A DNA stretch of 56,071 nucleotides from the NCBI RefSeq assembly GCF_014191985.1, contig NZ_JACHXI010000019.1:32001-88071 (forward strand), read 5' to 3'. This document shows, in pieces, positions 10,063-18,489 of this stretch. The stretch is from Azomonas macrocytogenes (GTDB lineage Bacteria > Pseudomonadota > Gammaproteobacteria > Pseudomonadales > Pseudomonadaceae). Both the position numbers and the translations under genes were made by a program. A model generated the notes under the pieces. It ran no database searches and was not told the origin of the DNA. It saw only the letters and a list, made by a program, of their open reading frames with translations. The number at the start of each line of letters is the position of its first letter. The stretch's first letter is position 1.

Positions 10063-10149
10063 ATGCTGGACGAAAAGACGGAAAGCAGCCTTGACTCTCC
10101 AGCCTCCTTGTCGATTCTGTATGCCTATTCTCGCTTTCGTTCTGCATAG
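10063..10149 (+). other. Short out-of-frame ORF overlapping the 5' end of recO
   Basis: GGAGG at 10054-10058 is well placed for an ATG at 10063 that opens a 28-codon frame ending with TAG at 10147-10149, about 29 nt inside recO and in a different frame. No comparable ribosome-binding site precedes recO's own in-frame ATG at 10121. It is either a leader ORF coupled to recO or the true recO N-terminus displaced by a frameshift; the sequence alone cannot decide. Confidence 0.5.
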
Positions 10150-10810
10150 CCGCCCTTACAAGGAAAGCAGTGCGCTGCTGGAGCTCTTTACCCCGCAGGG
10201 TCGTGTGGCCGCAGTGTTGCGCGCAGCCCGGGGGCGTAGTGGCAGCGTGGCTCGCCCCTTTAGCCCACTGGAGCTGGAGTTGCGCGGTAAAAGCGAGCTG
10301 AAAACCGTTGTCCGCCTGGAGCCAGCGGGCATTCCGCTCTGGCTGAGCGGACAGTCTCTCTATAGCGGCCTCTATCTCAATGAGCTGTTGATGCGTCTGC
10401 TCCCTGCCGAAGATCCCCATCCCGCTTTTTTCGAGCATTACTCGACTACCTTGACGGCTCTGGCGCTTGGGTGTCCTCTCGAGCCTTTGCTGCGGGCATT
10501 CGAATGGCGCTTGCTCGGCGAGCTGGGCTATGGTTTCGCCCTGGATACCGATGTAGCCGGTCAGCCGCTGGGCGAAACCAATCTCTACCGTTTTCTGCCG
10601 GATGCCGGTTTCGAGCGCGCCGAGCAATTTCAGCCAGGCATGTTTTCGGGCCACGAACTGCTGGCCATGGCCCAGGCGGATTGGAAGGTACCCGGCGTGT
10701 TGAATGCTGCCAAACGGCTTATGCGTCAGGCACTGGCGCCACATCTGGGCGCACGTCCCCTGGTCAGTCGAGAGCTGTTCATGAACCCGAAGGAATCATC
10801 ACGTGACTGA
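10121..10810 (+). CDS. recO: DNA repair protein RecO
   Basis: A protein of 229 residues from the ATG at 10121. The OB-fold N-terminus is [20 protein letters not shown], followed by [31 protein letters not shown] and the C-terminal [15 protein letters not shown], all typical of Pseudomonas RecO. RecO loads RecA with RecR in RecF-pathway repair. An in-frame TTG at 10091 after GGAAAG is an alternative start, and a stronger Shine-Dalgarno site directs a different frame. The 3' end overlaps pdxJ by 8 bp. Confidence 0.92.
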   Translation: MPILAFVLHSRPYKESSALLELFTPQGRVAAVLRAARGRSGSVARPFSPLELELRGKSELKTVVRLEPAGIPLWLSGQSLYSGLYLNELLMRLLPAEDPHPAFFEHYSTTLTALALGCPLEPLLRAFEWRLLGELGYGFALDTDVAGQPLGETNLYRFLPDAGFERAEQFQPGMFSGHELLAMAQADWKVPGVLNAAKRLMRQALAPHLGARPLVSRELFMNPKESSRD

Positions 10811-11549
10811 AGCCAAGCATCTTCTCCTGGGAGTCAACATCGACCACGTGGCAACCCTGCGCCAGGCCCGTGGTACCCGTTACCCCGATCCGGTGAAGGC
10901 GGCGCTGGATGCCGAGGAAGCCGGCGCCGACGGTATCACCCTGCATCTACGCGAGGATCGCCGGCATATCCAGGAGCGCGATGTGTATCTGCTCAAGGAG
11001 CTGTTGCAGACGCGAATGAATTTCGAGATGGGGGTGACCGAGAGCATGCTGGCCTTTGCCGAAAGTATCCGGCCCGAACACATCTGCCTGGTGCCGGAAA
11101 CTCGCCAGGAGTTGACTACCGAGGGCGGTCTGGATGTGGCTGGGCAGGAAACCCGTATCGCCGCGGCGGTCGAACGCTTGAGCCGGGTTGGCTGTGAAGT
11201 TTCATTGTTCATCGATGCCGAACCCAGACAAATCGAGGCGGCCAGCCGAGTAGGTGCGCCGGCTATCGAGTTGCATACGGGTCGTTTCGCCGATGCCGAA
11301 GGCGCGGTACCAACGGCACTGGAACTGGCGCGGATTCGCGATGGTGTAGCGTGCGGGCTGGATCATGGATTGGTCATCAACGCTGGGCACGGCTTGCATT
11401 ACCATAACGTCGAGGCCATTGCGGCTATTGCTGGCCTGAATGAGTTGAATATCGGTCATGCCATCGTCGCTCATGCCTTGTTCGTCGGTTTCAAGCAGGC
11501 GGTCCGGGAGATGAAGCAACTGATTCTGGCGGCGGCGGTCCGGGTCTGA
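10803..11549 (+). CDS. pdxJ: Pyridoxine 5'-phosphate synthase
   Basis: A 248-residue TIM-barrel enzyme: [19 protein letters not shown] near the N-terminus, [36 protein letters not shown] and GHGLHYHN. It condenses 1-deoxyxylulose 5-phosphate with 3-amino-1-hydroxyacetone phosphate in vitamin B6 synthesis. It starts with GTG and overlaps recO by 8 bp, the conserved recO-pdxJ arrangement. Confidence 0.98.
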   Translation: MTEAKHLLLGVNIDHVATLRQARGTRYPDPVKAALDAEEAGADGITLHLREDRRHIQERDVYLLKELLQTRMNFEMGVTESMLAFAESIRPEHICLVPETRQELTTEGGLDVAGQETRIAAAVERLSRVGCEVSLFIDAEPRQIEAASRVGAPAIELHTGRFADAEGAVPTALELARIRDGVACGLDHGLVINAGHGLHYHNVEAIAAIAGLNELNIGHAIVAHALFVGFKQAVREMKQLILAAAVRV

Positions 11550-11594
11550 AGACGTCGTTTTCTCCATTCACGTTCAATCTGTCGAGGTCTTCAC

Positions 11595-12197
11595 ATGAAC
11601 CGGGAAAAGCCCTTTTCGCAAGCCTGCGAGAACAACAAAGCGTCGATCCTGGCTGTATTGCAGAAGGAATTTGCCAACGTTCGACAGGTGCTGGAAATTG
11701 GTAGCGGCACGGGCCAGCATGCGGTGCATTTTGCTGCTGGAATGCCCTGGCTGGTCTGGCAGCCCAGCGACCGGGCGGAAAACCTGCCCGGTATCCGTGC
11801 CTGGCGTGCCGAGGCGGGGCTGGCCAACCTGCGTGAGCCCTTGGAACTCGACGTGGAGCAGTTGCACTGGCTGGTGCTTGCGGTAGACGCGGTGTTTTCG
11901 GCCAATACCAGCCATATCATGAGTTGGCCGCAGGTAGAGTGTCTATTCACTGGGCTTGGCCGGCTGCTACCGAAGGCTGGGGTGTTCTGCCTCTACGGTC
12001 CCTTCAACTATGGCGGGCGTCACACCAGCGCCAGCAATGCCGAGTTCGACGCCATGCTGCGCCGGCGCGACCCGGCCAGCGGCCTGCGCGATGCACAGGC
12101 GATCCAGCACCTAGCCCGTACCGTTGGGCTCGAAACTTTGGCTGATCATGCCATGCCAGCCAACAACCGCCTGCTGTGCTGGCGCAAGACTGCCTGA
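11595..12197 (+). CDS. DUF938 SAM-dependent methyltransferase
   Basis: A 200-residue class I methyltransferase: SAM motif I VLEIGSGTGQHAVHFA at about residues 33-48, then VFSANTSHIMSW and YGPFNYGGRHTSASN, signatures of the DUF938 family. The N-terminus FSQACENNKASIL is also family-typical. Substrate unknown. It starts 45 nt after pdxJ. An inverted-repeat element begins 3 nt after its stop. Confidence 0.88.
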   Translation: MNREKPFSQACENNKASILAVLQKEFANVRQVLEIGSGTGQHAVHFAAGMPWLVWQPSDRAENLPGIRAWRAEAGLANLREPLELDVEQLHWLVLAVDAVFSANTSHIMSWPQVECLFTGLGRLLPKAGVFCLYGPFNYGGRHTSASNAEFDAMLRRRDPASGLRDAQAIQHLARTVGLETLADHAMPANNRLLCWRKTA

Positions 12198-12199
12198 CA

Positions 12200-12293
12200 G
12201 GCCGTTGAAAAACGATCTGCGTAATACTTCGGCTGTTAGTGCGCTTCGGTCATTTTGGTTTTTGGGGGCGCCTCGCTCGCGTTTTTAACGGCC
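12200..12293. repeat. 94-bp element with inverted ends
   Basis: The left end GGCCGTTGAAAAACG and the right end CGTTTTTAACGGCC are inverted copies apart from one extra G in the left arm. The 64-bp interior contains no ORF. It lies directly after the DUF938 stop codon. Such GGCCGTTGAAAAA-ended units resemble small non-coding interspersed repeats of Pseudomonas; genome copy number could not be tested. Confidence 0.6.
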
Positions 12294-12316
12294 AGTCTAA
12301 TGTCTTTTTTTGCTGA

Positions 12317-12335
12317 AATGATAAGTATTGTCATT
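12317..12335. promoter_or_regulatory. Candidate Fur box upstream of oprB-cytochrome c
   Basis: The sequence AATGATAAGTATTGTCATT matches the 7-1-7 Fur motif TGATAAT-N-ATTATCA at 12 of 14 positions. It lies in an AT-rich stretch 219 bp before the chosen oprB start. The rest of 12198-12553 shows no convincing gene. Confidence 0.5.
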
Positions 12336-12553
12336 TATCAATAGTCACACCACTTTTTTACCGCACAGTATCGACACCTGAGTGGGGTTGGTTCGAGGGC
12401 CAAGCCGTGTGGATCACTCGCCGCGATGCCGAGCATCGCCTGCGGGAGATCCGGTCGAGATGTGTCATGTGGCTTTGTGCCGTCGTTGTGCAGAGACGAA
12501 GCCGATGCGTTTGCAGTGGAGAGACTGTGATTACGTACGGTGGAAAAGCTGTG

Positions 12554-13825
12554 ATGAAATCTGCCTCTGGGTGGGCCGGCTCGTTGTTGTTGCTTATGGC
12601 AGTACAGGGGGCGCCGGCTATCGAAATGGAGGAAGCGGCCGTCTTTAGCGAAAACCTGACGGGCGACTGGGGTGGACTCCGTTCTGCGCTGGCGGCGCGT
12701 GGTGTCGAGATCGGGCTCGATCATACCGCCGATCTGATGGCGATTGTCGAAGGGGGACTCGACCGGCATCGCAGCTACTCTGGTCTGCTGGAGCCAACCC
12801 TATCGGTCAATCTCGAGCGCCTGCTTGGCTGGCGTGGCGGCAGGCTGTTCGTACATGGCATCACTCCCTATGGTGGTCGTGATCCAATCGACTCGGCCGG
12901 ATCGATCCATGCGCCGAGTAACCTGGCTACTGGCGTCGACACTTTCAAGCTCTATGAAGCCTGGTTCGAGCAGCGCTTCTTCGATGATCGCCTGGCCATC
13001 CTGGCCGGGTTGTATGCAGCTGACTCGGAGTTCGATGTCAAGGAGACGGCAGGCATCTTCATGAACGGTGGTTTCGGCACCGGGATCGAATTTTCGGAGA
13101 CCGGACTCAACGGTCCCTGTATTTATCCAACCTCGTGCCTGGGCGTGCGGGTCAGGGTCCAGCCGACGCAGGAGCATTATCTGCAAGTTGCGGTGCTCGA
13201 CGGCGTTGCCGGCGATCCGAAGCAGCCGCATGGCACCCAAGTGCATCTGGGCGGTAACGATGGCGCGCTGATCCTGGGTGAAGCCGGCATTCAGCACGAT
13301 GCCGATGAGCACAAGCGCTTTCTGCATGCCGCAGTCGGCGCCTGGTACTACACCGCCCGTTTCGACCACCTGCGCGACGTCGATGCGGAGGGAAACCCGC
13401 GGCGCGAGCGCGGCACGCAGGGCGCCTACGCACTGATCGAAGGCGAACTGTTCCGCGAGCCGGATCAGAGTGTGCAGGGTTTGAGCGGCTTCCTGCGTCT
13501 GGGTTTGGCGGACAAGAAGGTTAACCAGCTGCGCTGGTCGGCCAGCGGCGGGCTCGTCTATACCGGCTTGCTGCCGGGACGCGACGAGGATGTGACCGGC
13601 TTCGGCATTTCGCTGGCTTCCAACAGCGGCACCTTCAAGGATGCCCAGCGGGCGGCGGGGGAGCCAGTCACCAGCCGAGAAGTGGCGTACGAACTGAGCC
13701 ACTGGCTGCCGCTGACCTCATGGATGAGTCTGCAATTCAACGTGCAGTACATCCGCCACCCGAGTACCGACCCCGGGCTGCATAGCGCGCGGATAATCGG
13801 GCTGCGTCACAAGATTAGTTTCTGA
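12554..13825 (+). CDS. OprB-family carbohydrate-selective porin
   Basis: A 423-residue outer-membrane barrel protein from ATG 12554 (MKSASGWAGSLLLLMAVQGAPA signal peptide). The OprB hallmark LTGDWGGLRSALAARGVEIGL follows, here LTGDWGGLRSAL then RGVEIGLDHTADL. The C-terminus ends in an aromatic residue (GLRHKISF), as outer-membrane proteins do. OprB porins admit glucose and other sugars or polyols. The ORF extends upstream to 12407, but that part is arginine/cysteine-rich and unlike a signal peptide. A cytochrome c gene begins 10 bp downstream. A Fur-like site upstream hints at iron control. Confidence 0.88.
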   Translation: MKSASGWAGSLLLLMAVQGAPAIEMEEAAVFSENLTGDWGGLRSALAARGVEIGLDHTADLMAIVEGGLDRHRSYSGLLEPTLSVNLERLLGWRGGRLFVHGITPYGGRDPIDSAGSIHAPSNLATGVDTFKLYEAWFEQRFFDDRLAILAGLYAADSEFDVKETAGIFMNGGFGTGIEFSETGLNGPCIYPTSCLGVRVRVQPTQEHYLQVAVLDGVAGDPKQPHGTQVHLGGNDGALILGEAGIQHDADEHKRFLHAAVGAWYYTARFDHLRDVDAEGNPRRERGTQGAYALIEGELFREPDQSVQGLSGFLRLGLADKKVNQLRWSASGGLVYTGLLPGRDEDVTGFGISLASNSGTFKDAQRAAGEPVTSREVAYELSHWLPLTSWMSLQFNVQYIRHPSTDPGLHSARIIGLRHKISF

Positions 13826-13835
13826 GGAGGCCGAG

Positions 13836-14366
13836 ATGAGTCCAAGCATGAGTACGGGTCTCCATGTCGTTGGCTTGGCCATGGTGCTGGGCATCGCTTC
13901 GGCGCAAGCCGCCTCCAGCGCGGGCCAGTGTCCCGAGCCACGGGAGACGCAGGATGCGCCGCCAAGCTATCTGACACGGGTTAACCCGTTGCCGAAAACC
14001 GCCGAAAACCTGGCGATGGGCCGGCGTTTGTACGAGAGTGATGCGCGTCCGGCGCCCTGCATCATCTGCCATGGCGCCCACGGCGACGGCCGCAGTCCGG
14101 CTGCTGAGCATCTTGTGCCGCCGCCGCGCAATTTTCGCTGCGCGCAGACCATGGACGCCATTTCCGATGGCCAGCTTTATTGGGTGATCGAGAAGGGCGC
14201 CGGCGACCTCCATTACCCGGCGCGCCAGGGCGCGCAGCATCTCGGGCGCCCGGGTCGCAGTATGCGGATTACTGCGATGCGCTCCTACGGGGAATACCTG
14301 ACCGAGGTCGAAAGGTGGCAGCTTGTGCTCTATATCCGCGCCTTGGCGCAGGAAGACCAGCCCTGA
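13836..14366 (+). CDS. Periplasmic c-type cytochrome
   Basis: A 176-residue exported protein with a signal peptide ending near IASAQA and a single heme-binding CIICH motif at about residue 72, followed by GAHGDGRSPAAEHLVPPPRNF, the usual class I cytochrome c surroundings. GAGGAGG precedes the ATG. It is in one transcript with the OprB porin (10-bp gap), so it may take electrons from a periplasmic dehydrogenase acting on the porin's substrate. No dehydrogenase is encoded nearby. Confidence 0.85.
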   Translation: MSPSMSTGLHVVGLAMVLGIASAQAASSAGQCPEPRETQDAPPSYLTRVNPLPKTAENLAMGRRLYESDARPAPCIICHGAHGDGRSPAAEHLVPPPRNFRCAQTMDAISDGQLYWVIEKGAGDLHYPARQGAQHLGRPGRSMRITAMRSYGEYLTEVERWQLVLYIRALAQEDQP

Positions 14367-14384
14367 GCGATGGCGTCGCTCAGG
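14362..14384. terminator. Hairpin between convergent cytochrome c and cmoB genes
   Basis: A 9-bp perfect stem CCTGAGCGA/TCGCTCAGG with a TGGCG loop overlaps the cytochrome stop codon and ends 11 bp before the cmoB stop. It lacks a long T tract, so it may act in both directions only weakly. Confidence 0.6.
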
Positions 14385-14394
14385 TAATTCACGA

Positions 14395-15354
14395 TCATTT
14401 GCGGGCGATCAGGATCGCCCGGGTAGGTGCCGGAAGGCCCTCAATGGTTCTGTCCGCGTTGTCCGGGTCGAGAAAATCCGGCAGTGACTGGAAGTGCATC
14501 CAGTCCGTGCTGCGCTGCTCTTCGAGACGGGTGACACTGATATCCACGCAGCGCACCTCCTCGAAGCCGGCGCGGCGCAGCCAGCGTTCCAGTGCCGGCA
14601 CCGAGGGCAGGAACCAGACGTTGCGCATCTGTGCGTAGCGGTCCTCCGGCACCAGAGCGGTGAATTCGTCACCCTCTACAACCAGCGTTTCCAGTACCAG
14701 TTCGCCACCTCGCCGCAGGCAGTCCTTCAGTTCCAGCAGATGATCGATCGGCGAACGGCGATGGTAGAGCACGCCCATGGAAAATACGGTGTCGAAGCCC
14801 TCCAGCTTTGCCGGCAATTCTTCCGACATCAGGGGTAGATGCCAGGCAGGCAGCGCTGGCAGATAGCGTTTGAGCGCCTGGAATTGGCAGAAGAACAGCC
14901 AGTTGGGATCGACGCCCACGACGGAATCGGCGCCAGCGCCGAGCATTCGCCACAGGTAATAGCCATTGCCGCAGCCCACATCGAGCACACGCTTACCGAT
15001 GAGATCGAGGTGCGGTGCGACTCGCTGCCATTTCCAGTCCGAACGCCATTCGGTATCGATATGCACGCCGAACAGCTCGAACGGTCCCTTGCGCCAGGGC
15101 ATCAGGCCGCGTAGTGCCTGCTCCAGCTGCTGGCGCTGCGAGGTGGAACACTCACCGTCCAGGTGCATGCCATCGAGCAGTTCGATGCGTTCCGGCAGCA
15201 GGACTGGCAAGGCATCCACTGCTGCCTGCCAGCGCGGCAGGTCGCCATGGCCGCTCGCCAGTTTGTCGGCGAGCAAGGCGGGCAGGGTTTGTGCCCAGGT
15301 TGCCAGAGGGGTTCCGGCCAGGTGGCGGACCAGGGAGTCGAAGTTGTAGGTCAT
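14395..15354 (-). CDS. cmoB: tRNA U34 carboxymethyltransferase CmoB
   Basis: A 319-residue enzyme that transfers the carboxymethyl group of carboxy-SAM to 5-hydroxyuridine 34 of tRNA, giving cmo5U. Markers: [26 protein letters not shown] split as [13 protein letters not shown] and [10 protein letters not shown], motif [28 protein letters not shown], and [17 protein letters not shown]. It overlaps the end of cmoA by 4 bp (ATGA), so both steps of the pathway are co-expressed. Confidence 0.97.
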   Translation of the reverse strand: MTYNFDSLVRHLAGTPLATWAQTLPALLADKLASGHGDLPRWQAAVDALPVLLPERIELLDGMHLDGECSTSQRQQLEQALRGLMPWRKGPFELFGVHIDTEWRSDWKWQRVAPHLDLIGKRVLDVGCGNGYYLWRMLGAGADSVVGVDPNWLFFCQFQALKRYLPALPAWHLPLMSEELPAKLEGFDTVFSMGVLYHRRSPIDHLLELKDCLRRGGELVLETLVVEGDEFTALVPEDRYAQMRNVWFLPSVPALERWLRRAGFEEVRCVDISVTRLEEQRSTDWMHFQSLPDFLDPDNADRTIEGLPAPTRAILIARK

Positions 15355-16094
15355 GGCAAGGCGATCAGTGACGCGAAATTAAGGCACTGGAACCAGGGCA
15401 GGACTTGCTTGAAGCCGGCGTCCAGCAGGCGCTGGCGATGGGTTTCCAGGCTGTCGGGTTGCATCACGTTCTCGATGGCGCTGCGTTTCTGCGCGATTTC
15501 CAGTTCGCTATAGCCGTTGGCGCGCTTGAAGGCGAAGTGCAGCTCGTTGAGCAACTCATGCGTGCTCGCATCCGCGAAGCACAGCTTTTCCGAGAGGATC
15601 AGCGCGCCTCCCGGCAGCAAGGCCTGGTGAATGCAGCCGAGCAGGGTGGAGCGCTGCTCAACGGGGATGAATTGCAGAGTGAAATTCAGGGTTACCAGCG
15701 AAGCTGGCTGGAAGTCGAGCTTCAGGATATCGGCTTCCACTACCTGTACCGGCAACAACTCCTGGAACATCGAATCCTGCGCGCTCAGGTATTCGCGGCA
15801 GCGCTCGACCATGGCCAGCGAGTTGTCTACCGCGACCACCCGGCAGCGTTCGGCTTGCACATGGCGGCGCAGAGCTTGCGTAACGGCGCCGAGCGAGCAG
15901 CCCAGATCATATAGATGGGTATTGGGTTGGGCGAAGTGCGCAGCCAGTACGCCGATGTTTTCGACGATGGCAGGATAACCCGGTACCGAACGCTTGATCA
16001 TATCGGGAAAGACCCGCACCACATCTTCATTGAAGACAAAGTCCGGTACCGGGGCGAGTGGTTGGGCAAACAGGCGATCGGGATCGTGGGTCAC
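15351..16094 (-). CDS. cmoA: Carboxy-S-adenosyl-L-methionine synthase CmoA
   Basis: A 247-residue methyltransferase-fold protein: [28 protein letters not shown] is split as the [13 protein letters not shown] motif, then [11 protein letters not shown] (motif I), [14 protein letters not shown], and [13 protein letters not shown]. It converts SAM and prephenate to carboxy-SAM, the donor used by CmoB. First gene of the cmoAB operon. Confidence 0.97.
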   Translation of the reverse strand: MTHDPDRLFAQPLAPVPDFVFNEDVVRVFPDMIKRSVPGYPAIVENIGVLAAHFAQPNTHLYDLGCSLGAVTQALRRHVQAERCRVVAVDNSLAMVERCREYLSAQDSMFQELLPVQVVEADILKLDFQPASLVTLNFTLQFIPVEQRSTLLGCIHQALLPGGALILSEKLCFADASTHELLNELHFAFKRANGYSELEIAQKRSAIENVMQPDSLETHRQRLLDAGFKQVLPWFQCLNFASLIALP

Positions 16095-16134
16095 GGTGTC
16101 ATTATGGGAGTGTGGCTGAAGGCGGCATTGTAGC

Positions 16135-16169
16135 GAAAATGCAAGGCTTCAGATGCCTGCAGCCTTGCA
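16135..16169 (-). terminator. Terminator downstream of the protease inhibitor gene
   Basis: On the minus strand TGCAAGGCT and AGCCTTGCA form a 9-bp perfect stem with a 12-nt loop, followed by TTTTC. It begins 39 bp after the inhibitor stop codon and precedes cmoA. Confidence 0.75.
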
Positions 16170-16207
16170 CATTTACATCGGCAGCAAGGATGCTCATTGC
16201 CGGTAAA

Positions 16208-16606
16208 TCACTTCACAACGATCCGGCAGTCGAACAGCCCGCTTGGTTCGGCACCGACTTCCCATGGGCGCTGATAAGTCAGCAGCAAGCGGCCGGTGCC
16301 TGGATGAGTGGCCTGGAAGCGCCAGGTGGAGGTGCCTTTACCGCCGAGTGGGTCCTGCTCCGAGTTGCTGTAGACCTCGGGGCCGAGCTTCTTCAATAGC
16401 TCGTCGGAGCTTTCCCGCAAATTCCAGCGGTTACCGCTCGATGGATCGCTCGGCAGTTTGAGAACCATGGTTTCGCCTTGGCGTAATTCGAGCGGACAGG
16501 ATTTGTCCTGGCTGACGGTTATCGACGGTCCCGAAGAAGGACTGGAACTGCAGGCGCTGAGTGTGCCAAGCAATGTGGCGGAGCAAAACAGGCGAACGTT
16601 AGGCAT
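16208..16606 (-). CDS. icp: Chagasin-type (I42) cysteine protease inhibitor lipoprotein
   Basis: A 132-residue protein with a lipoprotein signal (LLGTLSAC, Cys19). The three inhibitory loops of the I42 family are visible: DPSSGNRW (NPTTG loop), DPLGGKGTSTWRF (GxGG loop) and YQRPWE (RPW loop). The family blocks papain-like cysteine proteases; in P. aeruginosa icp lies next to asrA, and here an asrA-type lon gene is 4.5 kb away. It probably protects or tunes envelope proteolysis. Confidence 0.88.
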   Translation of the reverse strand: MPNVRLFCSATLLGTLSACSSSPSSGPSITVSQDKSCPLELRQGETMVLKLPSDPSSGNRWNLRESSDELLKKLGPEVYSNSEQDPLGGKGTSTWRFQATHPGTGRLLLTYQRPWEVGAEPSGLFDCRIVVK

Positions 16607-17217
16607 GGAATCTGTCCGGATAGGCGTTGTGCAAAGATAACTTCAGGTCCGGTAGAGCCCAAGTTCTTCTTCGATTACAGGCTGTGCAGGATAGCGCAAG
16701 GATTATTGGCTACGCAGCCAACCGCAACAGTTGTCGGTTGATCGCTATATACGACAGCGTTATGGTGAAGCCAGTAAAGGATTGCTATCAGTTGTAAGGT
16801 TTCCCGAGGCAGGTATGCACGAGCCGTTCAGGCAGCGCCGCGAGGCCAAGCTCCGTAAGCACGTTGCCCTGAAAAATATAGTGAAACGCGACTTTGCTTG
16901 TCGGCATATCTCCTGTGCCGACACACAGCTCTGGGATGACTGGCACGCCCGCCGTTCCCTGGATGAAGTCTGTACTGCACCGACAGGATACGGATTACCT
17001 GATTGTTGCAAATCTCTCCACGAAATCCTTCTCGAGCATCCTGAGCGAATGTCTGCCTGGGCTCTGGCCGCTACCGCTGCAGCATTCTCCAGAGCTGGGC
17101 GCCATTGCCCTTGCCATCGCCATGGTATCGATACGCAGCTTGCGACTGGCATATTGATACCAGCTTTCGCGCATCGCGATCTCGAATCATTGAAATATGT
17201 AATCAGGAGACTCAACC
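16607..17217. other. Gene-poor stretch with a possible decayed LysR-type regulator end
   Basis: About 610 bp without a convincing gene. In one frame at 16894-17157 the translation includes VPWMKSVLHRQDTDYLIVANL and LPGLWPLPL, which resemble the effector-domain end of LysR regulators (TDL..P..LA..., LPLPL), and another frame downstream reads SFRASRSRIIEI, like the usual DPAHRWLR end. Several frameshifts would be needed. The overlapping 181- and 202-residue ORFs look like chance frames. Confidence 0.3.
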
Positions 17218-18378
17218 ATGAGGCATATTCGAATGCTGGCCATGGCCTGCCTACCTCTGGCCGTCGCAGCCGGTGAGGCCGCCGATCCTGCCGCGATACC
17301 GGCTGGATCGATGGAGGTGATCGCTCGCTTCGATGGTCCGGGGCCGTCAGGTATTGCCGTGACACCACAAGGGCGGATATTCATAGGCTTTCCACGGCAT
17401 GCCGAAGATCATCGGGGCGCGACCCTGGCCGAACTGGTAGACGGCCGGCTGGAGCCCTTCCCGGATACGGCGACGAGTCTGCCCTCCGCACGTCCGGCTG
17501 CCGAGCAGCTGGTCTCGGTGCATGGCATGACCACCGATAGTCAGGGCAATCTCTGGATGATCGACGATGGCAAGCGTGCTCGCATCGATGGCATCCCCGA
17601 CGGTGCGGCCAAGGTGGTCGGTTTTGATCCACAGACGCGCCAGACGATTGCCAGCGTGGTGCTGAAGGCGCCGGCGCTGTTGCAGGACAGCCACATGAAC
17701 GACCTGCGCGTGGATCTCACTCACGGCGCCAAAGGAACGGCCTATATCAGTGATTCCTCGTTCGGTACTTCGCCGGCGCTGGTGGTGGTGGATATTGCCA
17801 GTGGCCGACAGCGGCGCGTGCTGGCCGAGCATGTCTCCACCCAGCCGGAAGCAGGCTTCATGGCCATCCTGGACGGCAAGCCGATGCGCTACGATCCCCA
17901 GCATCCCACCTTTCCGCTGGGGGGAGCCGATGCGATCACGCTCAGCGCCGATTCGAAAACCCTCTATTTCGCACCGCTGAGCAGCCGCCGGCTGTACAGC
18001 ATCCCGACTGACATGATTTCCGACTTCGGCGCCGATGAGTCGAAGCTGGCCGCCGCCGTCGTCGACCTGGGTGAGAAGGGCTTCGCCGACGGCATGGCTA
18101 CCGATCCGCAGGATCGCCTCTACATTACCGATGGCGAGCACGATGCGATCCTGCGCCGCTGGCCGGACGGGCATTTCGATGTGGTGCTGCGCGACCCGCG
18201 CCTGGTCTGGCCCGATGGTATCTACACCACCGACCGGCATGTCTACGTCACGCTGGGGCAGTGGGATCGCCTGCCAGGCTTCAATGCTGGCCAAGACCTG
18301 CGCCAGCCTCCCTATCTGCTGATACGTGCGCCAATCGATTCACCGCCGCGTTTGAATGCATCCTCACTTACACCATGA
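17218..18378 (+). CDS. Secreted royal-jelly/yellow-family beta-propeller protein, copy 1
   Basis: A 386-residue exported protein (signal peptide to about residue 22, AVAAGEA). The major royal jelly protein/yellow family signature is HMNDLRVDLTHG followed by GTAYISDSSFG (residues about 160-185); GGADAITLSADSKTLYFAPLSSRRLY and GFADGMATDPQDRLYITDGEHDAI are further propeller blades. Bacterial members are related to SMP-30-type lactonase/hydrolase propellers; the substrate is unknown. AGGAG is not perfect, but ATCAGGAGAC lies just before the ATG. A paralogue follows 111 bp downstream. Confidence 0.85.
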   Translation: MRHIRMLAMACLPLAVAAGEAADPAAIPAGSMEVIARFDGPGPSGIAVTPQGRIFIGFPRHAEDHRGATLAELVDGRLEPFPDTATSLPSARPAAEQLVSVHGMTTDSQGNLWMIDDGKRARIDGIPDGAAKVVGFDPQTRQTIASVVLKAPALLQDSHMNDLRVDLTHGAKGTAYISDSSFGTSPALVVVDIASGRQRRVLAEHVSTQPEAGFMAILDGKPMRYDPQHPTFPLGGADAITLSADSKTLYFAPLSSRRLYSIPTDMISDFGADESKLAAAVVDLGEKGFADGMATDPQDRLYITDGEHDAILRRWPDGHFDVVLRDPRLVWPDGIYTTDRHVYVTLGQWDRLPGFNAGQDLRQPPYLLIRAPIDSPPRLNASSLTP

Positions 18379-18489
18379 ATCCTTATCGGTTTCGATTGTC
18401 TGTGCCTACACCATCAGGCTGGCACGGATTCCGATTGTGGACGCACTGGAGCGTCCCCCTGCGACAACCTCGCCAAGGAGTAATTCTTC

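Noticed and set aside
16731-17368. 181-residue plus-strand and 202-residue minus-strand ORFs
   Set aside because: Composition is arginine/cysteine/serine-rich with no conserved pattern, no ribosome-binding site, and they overlap each other.
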